Shown here in pieces: positions 45,980 through 58,800 of a DNA stretch of 64,000 bases (position 1 is the first letter of the stretch; each line of letters opens with the position of its first letter). Both the position numbers and the translations under genes were made by a program. Origin of the DNA: Apostichopus japonicus (Eukaryota; Echinodermata; Holothuroidea; Aspidochirotida; Stichopodidae); assembly GCF_037975245.1 (NCBI RefSeq), contig NC_092576.1, forward strand, positions 4,480,001 through 4,544,000, read 5' to 3'. The notes below the pieces were generated by a model. That model was not told the DNA's origin, did not search any database, and saw only the letters and a program-made list of their open reading frames with translations.

Positions 45980-46415
45980 TCCTTGCAAACATAAAACCCT
46001 AACAAACAAAGCCTTAGTTTGAATATTCATAAGGCCAGTTACCAGTCCTGGTCAGTGTAGTTTATACTTGCAAACATAGAAACCCTACCAAACAAAGCCT
46101 CAGTATGAATATTCATAAGTATGAATATTTATAAGTCCTGGTCAGTGAAGTTTTTCCTCACAAACATAAAACCCTAACAAACAAAACCTTAATATGAATA
46201 TTTATAAGGCCGGTTGCCAGTCATGGTCAGTGTAGTTTATCGTGCAAACATAGAAACCCTACCAAACAAAGCCTCAGTATGAATATTCATTAGGCAGGTT
46301 ACCAGTCCTGGTCAGTGTAGTTTATCCTTGCAAACATAGAAACCCTACCAATCAAAGCCTTAGTATGAATATTCTTAAGGCTGGTTGCCAACCTTGGTAA
46401 GTTTAGTTTATCCAA
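45980..46415. repeat. Tandem repeat, unit about 86 bp, five copies
   Basis: Units begin near 45985, 46070, 46160, 46244 and 46330. Common blocks are gcaaacata-aaaccct, aacaaagcct-agtatgaata, ttcataaggc and ggtcagtgtagttta. Copies are diverged, with small indels. Confidence 0.85.
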
Positions 46416-47169
46416 ATCCTTGTGCAGGAAATTGTCCCAAACTGGCTGACTTGCCAAATGAATATTCAATAGGATTGTCAGTCATTTCAAAACAATTACC
46501 AACATCTTCGCTTGCAAATATCCGGAAGAAATGTTCTTGTTTGTGAAGGATATATGCAAAGGTATTGTCACTGAAATGCATATTCATAAGGATATATCCA
46601 TACATATATTGTCAGCTGTGATAACACACTGGGTTCCTAATCAGATGTGCTAGGCTGGTTCAGTACACAACTTACCATCACCCTATAGTCATTATGACTA
46701 ATACAATTTAACATGAATTTTCAACGAGTATTCATACCATCTGTTGAGTATTCACTAGGTTGGCAGCAGGTTGAGAACAGTTTGGATAAGTCTAGTAGTT
46801 GCATTTAGGTAAATATGTATTTTATGCTAACCTGCAATTGAACATCCATAAGTCTTGCTGCCTGTTTTTAACTAATAATCCATGACAATGCAAATAAATA
46901 GAAGACATACACAAGAAAAGACACTGCTCTAAAGTTAGTCGCTGTTCTTGCAACCGTTTTTTTTGTTTTTTTTCTCTTGATCTACACGAAGAGATCATTG
47001 ACTGCTGGAAAAGTGACGTAATGCCCTTAGTTCCCGACCCACGTAACTGACTAGAAATAGCGATCCAAGAATGAAACATCTAAAAGCTGAATGAAGGAGA
47101 CATGTTTCTTCTTCGAGGGTAAGTCCAATCTACACGTAGATATAAAGATGATCGTACAGCATCAAGGTA

Positions 47170-47620
47170 GTGTGGAGCGACAAATTATCAAGAAAAAATA
47201 TCTGTGGAGGAAGAAGAGGAAGAGAAGTTAAGGAAGAGGATGAAAGAGAATGGGAGGATTCTATAAGATCATATGAGGAGGAGGAGGAGGAGGAGGGGGA
47301 AGGGGAGGGGGAGGGGGAAGGGGAGGGGGGAGGAGGAGTAGGAGGAGGAGTAAGAGTAGGAGGAGGAGGAGGAGGAGGAGGAAGGGGGAGGAGGAGGAGG
47401 AGGGGGAGGAGGGGGAGTAGGAGGAGAGGGAGGAGGGGGAGGGGGAGGAGGAGGAGGAGGAGGAGGAGGAGGAGGAGGAGGAGGAGGAGGAGGAGGAGGA
47501 GGAGGAGGAGGAGGAGGAGGAGGAGGAGGAGTTAAGGAGGAGGAGTTAAGGAGGAGGAGTTAAGGAAGAGGAGTTAAGGAAGAGGAGTTAAGGAAGAGGA
47601 GTTAAGGAAGAGGATGGGAG
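47170..47620. repeat. Polypurine GGA/GAA tract with gttaagga subrepeats
   Basis: About 450 nt of almost pure purine on the plus strand, mainly (gga)n. It ends in tandem gaagaggagttaag units (about 47530-47615). Open frames across it give Arg- or Glu-rich products and are not genes. Long mirror-symmetric purine tracts can form triplex (H-DNA) structures. Confidence 0.9.
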
Positions 47621-47999
47621 GATTCCATAAGATCATGTCAGAAGGAGGAGCTATGTAGATCTGATGCCCTGGGTGGTATTTGTTCACCACTGTGTAACCA
47701 AGTCATGTTGTGTTCAAAGACAAGGAGGTTACCCCTAAATCTGACTAAGTGATTAACACTTATATGTAATATGCTAGTTATTAAGCCTACGGCAAATAAA
47801 TAACATTTTGTCAACCACAATTAACAGCTACACACAATGCAACCAGGACATTCTCAGTGTTGGTGAGGCATAAACATGTATAAAGTGATTTACACATTAA
47901 TGAAATGACTTCCCAAAGTTTATAACCAGAGAATTCCGGTGTGAGTGAGGCATTTACATGTGTTAGGTCCTTCATCCATGAATCACTTCCAAACAAAGG

Positions 48000-49045
48000 C
48001 AGGGAATTCTAATATAACTGCGGTATGAACATGTGTATATGGCTACAGAGCAATCTGAAGTAACTGTGGTAAGAACATGTGTATATAGGCTACAGGGCAT
48101 TCTAAAGTAACTGCGGTATGAATATTTTTATATGGCTATATTTAAAATAAACCATTTCCTATATAACCAGGGCATTCCAAAGTAACTGTGGTATGAACAT
48201 TTCTATAAGGCTATATTTAAATTAAACCATTTCCTGATATAACCAGGGCATTCCAAAGTAACTGTGGTATGAACATTTCTATATGGCTATATTTAAATTA
48301 AACCATTTCCTATAAACCAGGGCATTCCAAAGTAACTGTGGTATGAACATTTCTATAAGGCTATATTTAAATTAAACCATTTCCTGATATAACCAGGGCA
48401 TTCCAAAGTAACTGTGGTATGAACATTTCTATATGGCTAAATTTAAAATAAAACATTTCCTATAACCAGGGCATTCCAAAGTAACTGTGGTATGAACATT
48501 TCTATATGGCTATATTTAAATTAAACCATTTCCTATAAACCAGGGCATTCCAAAGTAACTGTGGTATGAACATTTCTATAAGGCTATATTTAAATTAAAC
48601 CATTTCCTGATATAACCAGGGCATTCCAAAGTAACTTCGGTATGAACATTTCTATATGGTTATATTTAAATTAAACCATTTCCTGATATAACCAGGGCAT
48701 TCTAAAGTAACTGCTGTATGAACATTTCTATATGGCCATATTTAAATTAAACCATTTCCTGATATAACCAGGGCATTCTAAAGTAACTGTGGTACGAACA
48801 TTTATATATAGCTTACATTTAAAATAAACCATTTTCTGATATAACCAGGGCATTCTAAAGTATTTGTGGTATGAACATTTCTAATTTTCTATATGGCTAA
48901 CATTTAAAATAAACCATTTTCTGATATAACCAGGGCATTCTATAGTAACTGTGGTATGAACATTTCTAATTTTTCTATGCGGCTATATTTGAAATAAATA
49001 TTTTTCCGATATAACCAGGGCATTCTAAGGTAAGTGTAGTATGAA
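48000..49045. repeat. Tandem repeat, unit about 72-85 bp, about 13 copies
   Basis: The unit contains accagggcattccaaagtaa, ctgtggtatgaacatttcta, tatggctatatttaa and attaaaccatttcc. Boundaries measured at 48171, 48247, 48321, 48397 and 48469 give 76, 74, 76 and 72 bp. Central units are the most alike; outer ones are diverged. Confidence 0.9.
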
Positions 49046-49896
49046 TTGTACATGGGGCTACATCCATGAATCAGTTACAAAAAAACACATTTAAAAGCAT
49101 AGTTTTGCATAATTTAACTCGTGAAATTGACTGTTCAATACTCTCACCTCCTTGTGGCATCTGTTTTGGTGGGAAGAGACTGTTGGTGTGTGTCTGTGTT
49201 GGGGATTCCCCTTCTGTCAATTTGTGGAGGGACTGCATCCAATGTGGTTGTTCCTCTGGCAGACCATCTAGCGATTATAAATGATATGATAAAGCAATCG
49301 GTGAGTGAGTAGATGTTGTGATTGTCTCTATAGGTTTCCCAAATGGCGTTTGTAGCTCGCACTTAATAGAGACGGCTCTTCGGACAAAGGAAGGAGTTGG
49401 ACGGGAGAGGAAGGGGGGGGGGAGGGAGGAGGGTGGGTGAGGGACACTATATGCACTGATGGCAACCAACTTCATACTTTAGGTACTGAGTACATTTTTT
49501 CTTTTCCCCTTTTAAAACTTGATTTTAATGATGAATTTTGAACAGAGGGAATTAATCTAGATATTGATGAAAAAAACAGAAAATTCACAAGGTAGACTCT
49601 CATTCCAAAAACATTTTTCATGCATCTCTCTCTATCATATGCCGCTACTACCCATACGTGTTTGCCTAATTTGTTCTGTATAACACACTGCATCCAGTGT
49701 GTTATGCTTGAATTTGTATATAACCAATTTCACACTTTGCTCTATATATACAATATTGTAGATTCAGACTACCAATATCAGAGGGATTACCAGTTTTTTT
49801 TTTTGGTTCCCCTACCCACTCCCCCCCTCCTGCTCCTATTTCCACCGTCCTATCGTCATGCACCTGGGCCTAATACTTCATAGGGTCGGCATTTTT

Positions 49897-52800
49897 TTAA
49901 ATCTGCCTGCTGGTTAGATGATGATGCAGCAGGGAAGGGAGGGATGAAGACTCACTTTCTAATTTATCTGTGGGTTTTAAGGTTGACTGTGACGACGTTG
50001 ACGTTGTACTGCCGGCTGCCGCGGCGGCTGCTGCGTTGATGCTGATTATTGCGGGGTCTATATGCAGCGATGCCATTGGATGATGACTATTCCACATACT
50101 CTGATTCGCTGTCAAATCGAAGCCGAAAAACAGGAACGTTAACGACAAAACAAAGAGTACAACGTCTGGTGCCAAATCAGACTAAGACGCAGAATCAAAT
50201 CGCATGCTGTGATATCACACAGTAAATCACACCTTGGTGCCAAATCAGACTAAGATGCAGAATCAAATCGCATGCTGTGATATCACACAGTAAATCACAC
50301 CTTATTTTATTCTCTCTACTCTACTCTCTCTCTCTCTCTCTCTGGGGCTCGGGTAATCGCAAAATGCTGTTCAAAATTGCTGTCACGGACTTTTATATAC
50401 GAGTGCAGAGCATGCAGATATGAGTGGAGAGGGGCCAGAGTATATTATAAGAGACAACGGCAAGGACCTTCAACACTGCTGCACGTATATTTGAATGCTG
50501 AATTTTTTCCCCCCTGTATCAGATTCAATCTCCAAAATTGTGTCTTACAGATATTCTCATGTATCAGGAGTAATCACACATCACATGGAATAGTAAAAGC
50601 AAAAGACATTCTTCATGACTTAACCGAACTTCCTTAAGTGATATGACACCCTACCTAGTCAACCTAATGACTTGAAAAGGAAAAAATGTCCAACATCCCA
50701 CCAAAGGTATCCATTTTTCTCCACACCTTTCTGTCTTTGTCCCTCTCCAGTTTATTCCCTACCCTGTTCCTTTAATCCTCTCTTTGTCCCTCAACTGTTT
50801 ATCTCCTACCTCTCCTCTTCCCCTTTTGCTTTCTTCTCTCCATCCCTTGTCTACTTATAATCCCCTTACATCTATCTCATTGTGTTCATTGTGCTCATTA
50901 ACCTGTCTGTTTTCTGTGCGTGTTTTTGTCCCTTCTGTTACTGTTACTTGTCATTTAGCCTCTGAAGAAGATCATACTAGGATCGAAACGTCAGGCCAAC
51001 TTACTTTTACACAAAGGTATCCATTGACAGACTAACCTCTCTCTTGACATATGTGGTTCTTTCCTAACTGTCTTTTCTGTGAAATGGTTGTTGCTACAGC
51101 AGTCATGCCAGTCCAATTTGAGTCTGTTTTATTTGCTACCCTCTCTGCAATGAATCTTCCACCCATTTAACTTTCAACTAACAACTCCCCCTCCCTGTGG
51201 TATTGAAGTCAACTTTGCAAAGAAAACTCACACTTAGGGTTTTATCTTTGATATCTACAAAACTTAAAATACTCCCCCCATCCCCCTCCCCTCCCCACCC
51301 CTTTTTAGAGGGTGACATATACATTCACTGTGCATTCCTTTACAAACAATTCAAACACAAAGGGTGTGTCTAATCCTCTTATAAACACAACTCAAGGGAC
51401 CTACCTGTACCATTTGTGGTGGAGGAGTGTGGAGGTTTCCTTGGGTACAGACCAGAAAAGTCTGTGGATGAATCAAAGTGGATTTTGACCGTGTTCGGTA
51501 GTAACTCTCGTAATGAATCCTGTTGTGCTTTGATGCTCTGTCTGTCATTAACTGTCGGATTTTGTTGCATTGGCTGAAGAGCAAATTAAAAAAGAGAGAA
51601 TAAAAAGGAATGAAATTAAAAATACCAGGTTGGGGGGGGAGGGGGAAATAGAACAAATAGGACATGAAATTATGAGATAAAGAACAATTCATATGAATGA
51701 TCTTGGGGGGAAAATGGATGGCACTATGGGTCAAAACTCTGCTCTACAAGGTATGATATATGAAAGACAGGTTCGTGTAGACTGCTGTCGTCTTTCACAA
51801 ATCAAGCCTTTTCATTCTGTAGTAATTGCTGTCTCGTCACTCTGTGTGTGTGTGTACAAACTCTGATGAAGTGTCCTTTGTGTTTAACTAATCCCATGCC
51901 TAATTCTTTACTGCCTATGTTAAATCCATCTCATGTACTGTAGGGAATGGCTGATTAATCCCTTCATTCAAGACTCCTCACACCCACCTACCACCCCCTG
52001 CCCTCAGCCAGAATTACGTTGATCATTTGTATGCCATTTAATCCGACTCCGACTATTTTCACCAAAGCTGTAATTTTCTTCTCTTTTTCACTCCGACGAT
52101 CAATGTCATTTCTGGTGTTTTTGTTGTCTTACCTGAAATGAAGGGATCGACTTTTGTGAATTCGTCTGTGACATCATGGGGGGCGGAGGATACCTCAAAT
52201 GGTGATGTTCGTGAACCGGGGGGATCTGCGTGGGTGGCAATCCAGGGAATAGAGGATGCTGTACGGAGCCAGCTGGGTGGTTCAGACGCATCCATGTGAA
52301 CATTTTACTGCCACCGCCACCACCAATGCCATCTGGCCTGGACGGTTGCCTGCCACTGCCGTTGCCATGGATGGGCAGGAGATGGTTTGGGGGTATGACA
52401 AAGCCCGGGGGCGGCTGTGTCATCATTGCACTGAACGAAGAGCTGGCTTTGTTTAAAGAGTTATTATATGGCGGTGGTTGAGCTGGATGGTCAGTCTCTG
52501 TGGAATTCAACTGTAATTCCTTCTCTAGTAGAGCTGCTAGACCCTTGCTGGATTCATTCCACGGATCAAACCCTGAAATGAGACCCAAAGTCACCATAAC
52601 ATGAGACAAATTCTATGAGTTGGCGGGGAAAGAATTATCAACAGAAATAGCTCTCTGCCTGACCAATTGTCTAGGGTACAGAGCTGCTAGAACTTCACTG
52701 GTATTACAATTACAGGAACGGAATCACTTGGGTAACCTCCGCCCCTAAGGCCAAGACGTTTGCTCCCTCTAATGTGGCAAAGAGGATAGATGAACAGAGG

Positions 52801-55800
52801 ACAGATGAACAGAGGAGAGCACAGAGTTGTAGCAAGGCTGTGACAGATCACAGAGTTGTGACAAAGCACAGAGTTTTTGAAGTAGCTTTAATTAATTTGT
52901 TCGGAAATGTTTCCAAACCTAACGGATAGATTACAGTACGACACCATAGATCATCGCCAATAATTTAAATGAGAAAGGAATTAATGAATAGAGAAAGGAA
53001 TTAATGAATACATATAAAGGCAATGCAATCATGTAGCATGATTCAATACGTAGGTATTACTTAGTCTGTTGATGGGGGTGAGAGGATAAAACATCCTCAC
53101 CACTAACTAATTGCTCTTTCAACACCCCCACCCCTTCCTCCATCTGCCTCTTCCTCCACAGATAAACCACTTTATCACCCACTTGGCCTACCTAGTTCAT
53201 CATCCTCAGTTATGATATGTTGTTAGCGACTTGTCCAAACGCTAGCATATTTTGTACATGGCGATCTGATCAAGTGAAGGTTACCCTCTCAGACGTCATG
53301 AATCAATGAAGACTTCTAAGCTAACGGCTCATAAATACTCGCATTAAAGCAAAGTCAAGAAAGCTCAAGTGCTCATATTTGAATTCTGAAAGATGAAGGC
53401 AAGAAGGAAATTAGTTTCACGTCGCTTCGCCTTTTTAACGTTTCTTACCGAGGTCATCGTCCTTAGGATCTTTCTCCTCTGAATCAAAACCAAAAGCTGC
53501 CTGCCAGTCCGTCTGGCTATCAACCGGAAGAATATCATTGCTGAGACTACCGAGGCTCTCACCCCAACCTGACAAAGAGACAGTAAGAAAGACAATTAAT
53601 AATAATCATAATTAATCATAATAATTATCAGTTCTTATATAGCGCAACTTAAAATAAAGTCTCGCCACGCTGTACTACACCCTGGTCATTGGTAACTTGT
53701 CACACCTACACACCAAAGTGTGCACAATTCAAACAATCTCTCCTGGGGCACCACAGTGCACCAAATCCACGTGTCCCCCAGGGGACTTCCCATAGGGTGC
53801 AGCCACAAACCGACGTACGCAACTACATTTACAAGTCACCTCCCAAGTCCCCATTTATAAACCAGGGTGAAGAGAGGCAATGGAGATAAAGTGCCTTGCC
53901 CAAGGACACAACGCAATGATCTGGCCAGGGCTCGAACCTGTAATCCTTAGGACACAAGTCCACTGCCTTAACCACAATACCCTCTCTTAGTACATGTTAC
54001 CGTTACGGGATGAGGATGCAAACACCACCGGTTGTCTGGAGAAGTCTCCTTGTTCTGGTGGGAGTTCAGTCATGTGATGCAGACAAGATGTCTTACATAA
54101 CATGGACTTCTGGCTTTCCACTTGTTCAATTTTATTAAAATATCAGAATCTTTTCAAAATGTCTTTTGATACTGCACTGTGTTTCATCAAACAAACATTA
54201 TTTCTATTGCACCAGTTCATGAAGTTTACATGTTTCTCATCTTTATCATGACTCACGCCGCCACTGTATGCCAACTATACACCTGTTGACAAATTTTTCT
54301 ACTCATTTTACTTCACGTATCAAGCACCACATACCAAGACGCTGAGAACCGGTCAATTATGACGCACAGTGTAAATAGTACCGTTAATTAATGTCATCAT
54401 CAACACATTAAAACAATAGCCTGATCGTTGTAACAGACACCTGGACGTTAAAACAGACACCTGAACGTTATGACAGCGGAACCTTATAACAGACACCTGG
54501 ACGTTAAAACAGACACCTGAACGTTATAACAGACACCTGGACGTTATAACAGACACCTGGACGTTATAACAGACACCTGGACGTTATAACAGACACCTGA
54601 ACCTTATAACAGACACCTGAACCTTATAACAGACACCTGAACCTTATAACAGACACCTGAACCTTATAACAGACACCTGGACGCTAAAACAGACACCTGG
54701 ACGCTAAAACAGACACCTGGACGCTAAAACAGACACCTGGACGCTGAAACAGACACCTGGACGCTGAAACAGACACCTGGACGCTGAAACAGACACCTGG
54801 ACCTTATAACAGACACCTGGACCTTATAACAGACACCTGGACCATATAACAGACACCTGGACCTTATAACAGACACCTGAACCTTATAACAGACACCTGA
54901 CCCTTATAACAGACACCTGACCCTAATAACAGACACCTGACCCTTATAACAGACACCTGACCCTTACAACAGACACCTGACCCTTACAACAGACACCTGA
55001 ACCTTACAACAGACACCTGAACCTTACAACAGACACCTGAACCTTACAACAGACACCTGAACCTTACAACAGACACCTGAACCTTACAACAGACACCTGA
55101 ACCTTACAACAGACACCTGAACCTTACAACAGACACCTGAACCTTACAACAGACACCTGAACCTTACAACAGACACCTGAACCTTACAACAGACACCTGA
55201 ACCTTACAACAGACACCTGAACCTTACAACAGACACCTGAACCTTACAACAGACACCTGAACCTTACAACAGACACCTGAACCTTACAACAGACCATCTA
55301 TAAGTAAGGTTTAATAATACAACAGACTGTCGATTGTGTAATGTTGTCGTTGAACAAGACTTTACGCTACTTTACTTAATCATACTTAAGCACTAGATAT
55401 GGTTGAGCTGTAATATCAAGTCCAGCAAGTTACAGTATTCCCAATACTCACCATTAAATACGGAGGGTAATATATTTGTACTGCTTAGCCCGGGGGGAGG
55501 AGGAGCTGCACTCATAGTGCTCCCTGGAGGCAGGAACTCTCTTCCACTGAAAAATGAGGAAGATGATGCATCTTTCTCAGACTGCAAGAGCGTTGTCATT
55601 GTGTGCTGAGGGGGAGGGCCGTTCTGCTCCCCTACGGGGGAGAGGGAGTTTTCACGGCTAGACAACAGTGGACTATTCGATATGAGGGGTACATCAGGGG
55701 TGTGTGGGGGAGTCTGTTTGGGGAGGTCTGTCGTCGACTGCCTTATTGGTATTGCCTCTGACTCTGTTGCTGGTTCTCTGTTGTCAAAAAAAAAAAGAAA

Positions 55801-58800
55801 AAAAAGGAAAGGAGAGGACCAGAAAAATTACAATCAAAAGTATAAGAGTCATCAATTATGCTAATCAGGTCGTTCTAAAATAATTGTGTAAAGGTCACCA
55901 ATCCTGGCCCAATAATCTAAATCCGGGGTAAAGTTTTGACATGATCTTTTAAGTTTGACAAAATTGCCAGTTTATTACGACCGAGTACGATTACTCTGTG
56001 TTACCTCCCAAATATATGGATACTGTTTTTCTTTTTTTAGTGGATGCTGTTGATGACCAGATGGTTGTAGTCATGTATCCATTACCAGTGTCCATACATA
56101 CTGTCTGTGTACAATCATAGGATGTCCTATCAAGGCTAGTTTCACTTCAAAATCCAGAAGAATATGTTTTAACATCCTTGTTAGATGTGATCTGGAATTT
56201 CCTATTGCATCATAGCAGTCCTTTTCCAAACCAATTTCCCCTTTCACAACAGAAGCCTCTAATAGTGACTGTAAAATTAGGGTAGGATATCGCAATGTCA
56301 TAGTGAGTTAATATACAACTCTAACGGAAACTGCCATTTTCCATAATGAAAAGACTAGAAAAAGATTTTTTTTAAAACCACTGGGAAGTAGTAAACTACA
56401 AAACTAAGCAAAACTATTTTACAAAACCAGCAAAGTTCCGATAGGACTGACTTCTTACTCTTTCAGACAAATGTTTGTTATTTGATTTAGCTAAATGTCT
56501 CTTTACCTTAATGACGGAGGAAGGTCTGTGACAGTGTTTGAATGGTGTACTCCGTTTGTCTGTTCTTTGAGCAGTACAGGCCAGGGATCTGGCGAGTTGC
56601 TTTGAGGAGACTGAGCCAGTAAGGGTGGCGATGACGTCTGCTTTTTACGACTGCAGGAACGAGAAATGATTTAACGATGAGAATGCTTCAACAATGTTCT
56701 ACCAAGTTCTACCAATGTTCTACCAAGACAAAATTCACATTACCTGCAAGTTGGTAACAAAAGCAGCATGGATTGATTGCATTTTTTTTCGCCAACAAAT
56801 GTATGAATCAACACTGTTTTAAGCCTTGTTATGCATCATTCCCATTAATTGATACAGCCTAACCGATTCCTAACTCTATCATCTGATTTAGTATCGACTT
56901 CTGTAGTTAATAATCATAACAATCATAACAACATACTTCTCTTTGCCAAGATTTTGGCCAATATTGCAAACTTGAACTGTAAATGATTTGCTGAATAAAA
57001 TCATTTTCATTTTGAAGTGAAGAAGATAATGAAAGTCTGTGAAATCCTATGTCGATGCCAATTGTGAAGAGAACATAGTTTGGCCTTCGAAAGGTCACCC
57101 GCATTGGGGGACTCGACAATAGTCGGAGACGAAAATCAAATTAGCTACTTTAAGGCTATCTAGAAGTTGCTTTCTGTAAAGCAGGCATCCTACCTTAATA
57201 TATTCTCTGGTCTACTGGACTCTGCGGCCGTCTCTGTTGTTGCTGTTGTTGTTGTTGTCGTTGAGTTCGTATGTACCTGTGTCTGAGAGGTTGTTCCTCC
57301 TGACGACCCTGACGAAGATTGAGACGGGCCTTTGAAGACGTCCTGCAGCAGTTTCTGTTCGTACTCTTGATGTTTCCTAATTTTAAAAAAAATTATAAAA
57401 TTTGAAGGAATTTGAAAGTTGTGGCTGACTGATTTTATGAATTCCCTAGGCTAGTGTTTATATAATTGAAATAAATGGTATGGCTCTGTTGCAAAGTGAC
57501 AACACTGAAAGCTATTGGTTCAATCCAAGGCTGGCTGAAGCAAAGCTGTGGTTTTCCTAACCAAAAGGAATGCGCAGTTTCATCAACAGACATGGTGTTC
57601 AAATTGCAAACATTGAACAGGAGGCAAACTCATTGTGGGTGGTTTGGTACACTACCAAGAAGTGGTTACACAGTATGCCTGCCTGAGATAAAGAATTACT
57701 GGCTCGATAGTTACTACCCATTGCCACAATGGATCCTCTTAGGTCAAATGTTGGTCCTACCTGATGTGGAGAGAATAATATCTTACCCCTGTTGCATATC
57801 CTCCTTTGTAAAACTAGCAGCTTCATCGCCAAGCTCATGTAAATACATACAGTCCTGTAGAGGGATACAAAGAATACACCATGTTACAGTGACATGATAC
57901 AGTTTACAGAGGTACACTGTACATATATATGCAGACTCTAAAACAGGAAGAAAAATACAGTTATGAAACCTTTAAACAAAGCAGTCGACATGACATGTGT
58001 TGCACGCAGATCGCGGTGAATTAAAATAATCTGCAGACATAGCCGGCAAGGGGTACCAATATAAACGGTACCAGAACATCCACTTGGTCCCTACAACAGT
58101 CCACAGCGAACACAACTGCATGAGTCCATTCGGCCGAAACTCTGCCTTTACTGTGGCGGGTATTGGCTTAAGTGTGGGTCCAAAGGGTCACAATGAGTTG
58201 GAAATGTTAATCTGGCTACCTCGATGAGAGGGACAAGCGAGCAGATCGACACTGGGCAAGGCACATATTCATTTACAGATACATGTACAATGCCTACAAT
58301 AGATTTGGCACGAGAGCATCCGTTCCTACTGCCATCAACCGCAAACGAGTGTTGCATGCAGATTACTAACGAATGAAAATAATCTACAAACATACAGCAA
58401 CAATTGTTTTATTTTCTAAATTGAGCAGTTTTTTCTTTACTCTTGGCACAGCAGAAATTAATATATGGACGATACATAGGTTATAGCTTTAACCTTTTGA
58501 AATTTTTCTATGTTTGTAGAATTCAGCAAAATGGCTCACTTATTGTGATGACCGTCACATACACCCATCTTGTTTCAACCTGTGGTCTAAGATCCCCTAT
58601 GGGATCTGTAAAAGACTCCTTCAGAGTCTGTAAGGGCTCCACAGGTGGGGTGGGGGGAGGGGGCTAAAAATGTGGTGCAGAAAGGTTGATTGACTCCAAC
58701 AGCATTTTACTGGCATAAACACAGTGTGAATGCCCTCAGTACATGTTTAAAGGTGCAATCTGGGAACCCAGGAAACTCAATGTGCTTCTGACCTAGGGTC

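Larger units (their letters stand above)
41169..49896. other. Intergenic between FICD and CNOT4, satellite-rich
   Basis: No gene supported. The left part (41169-42300) is the FICD 5' flank, with a local duplication (about 41721-41790 and 41858-41935, sharing cccttacacagttagtaaac). Poly-G runs occur near 42848 and 43090. A 115-aa minus frame at 44104-44451 is Cys-rich but unrecognised and has no splice context. A primer-binding-site-like motif is at 44754. Three large tandem arrays fill 45980-49045. The rest is AT-rich without pattern; the CNOT4 3' UTR must end left of 49897. Confidence 0.55.

Noticed and set aside
47170-47535. 121-aa plus-strand open frame rich in Glu, Gly and Arg
   Set aside because: It is the translation of the GGA/GAA polypurine tract; low complexity, no gene context.
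54430-55293. CRISPR-like regular array
   Set aside because: The 20-bp units are contiguous with no spacers and the genome is animal; it is a minisatellite.
57475-57897. 140-aa plus-strand open frame
   Set aside because: It overlaps the CNOT4 zinc-finger exon in antisense and has no recognisable domain.
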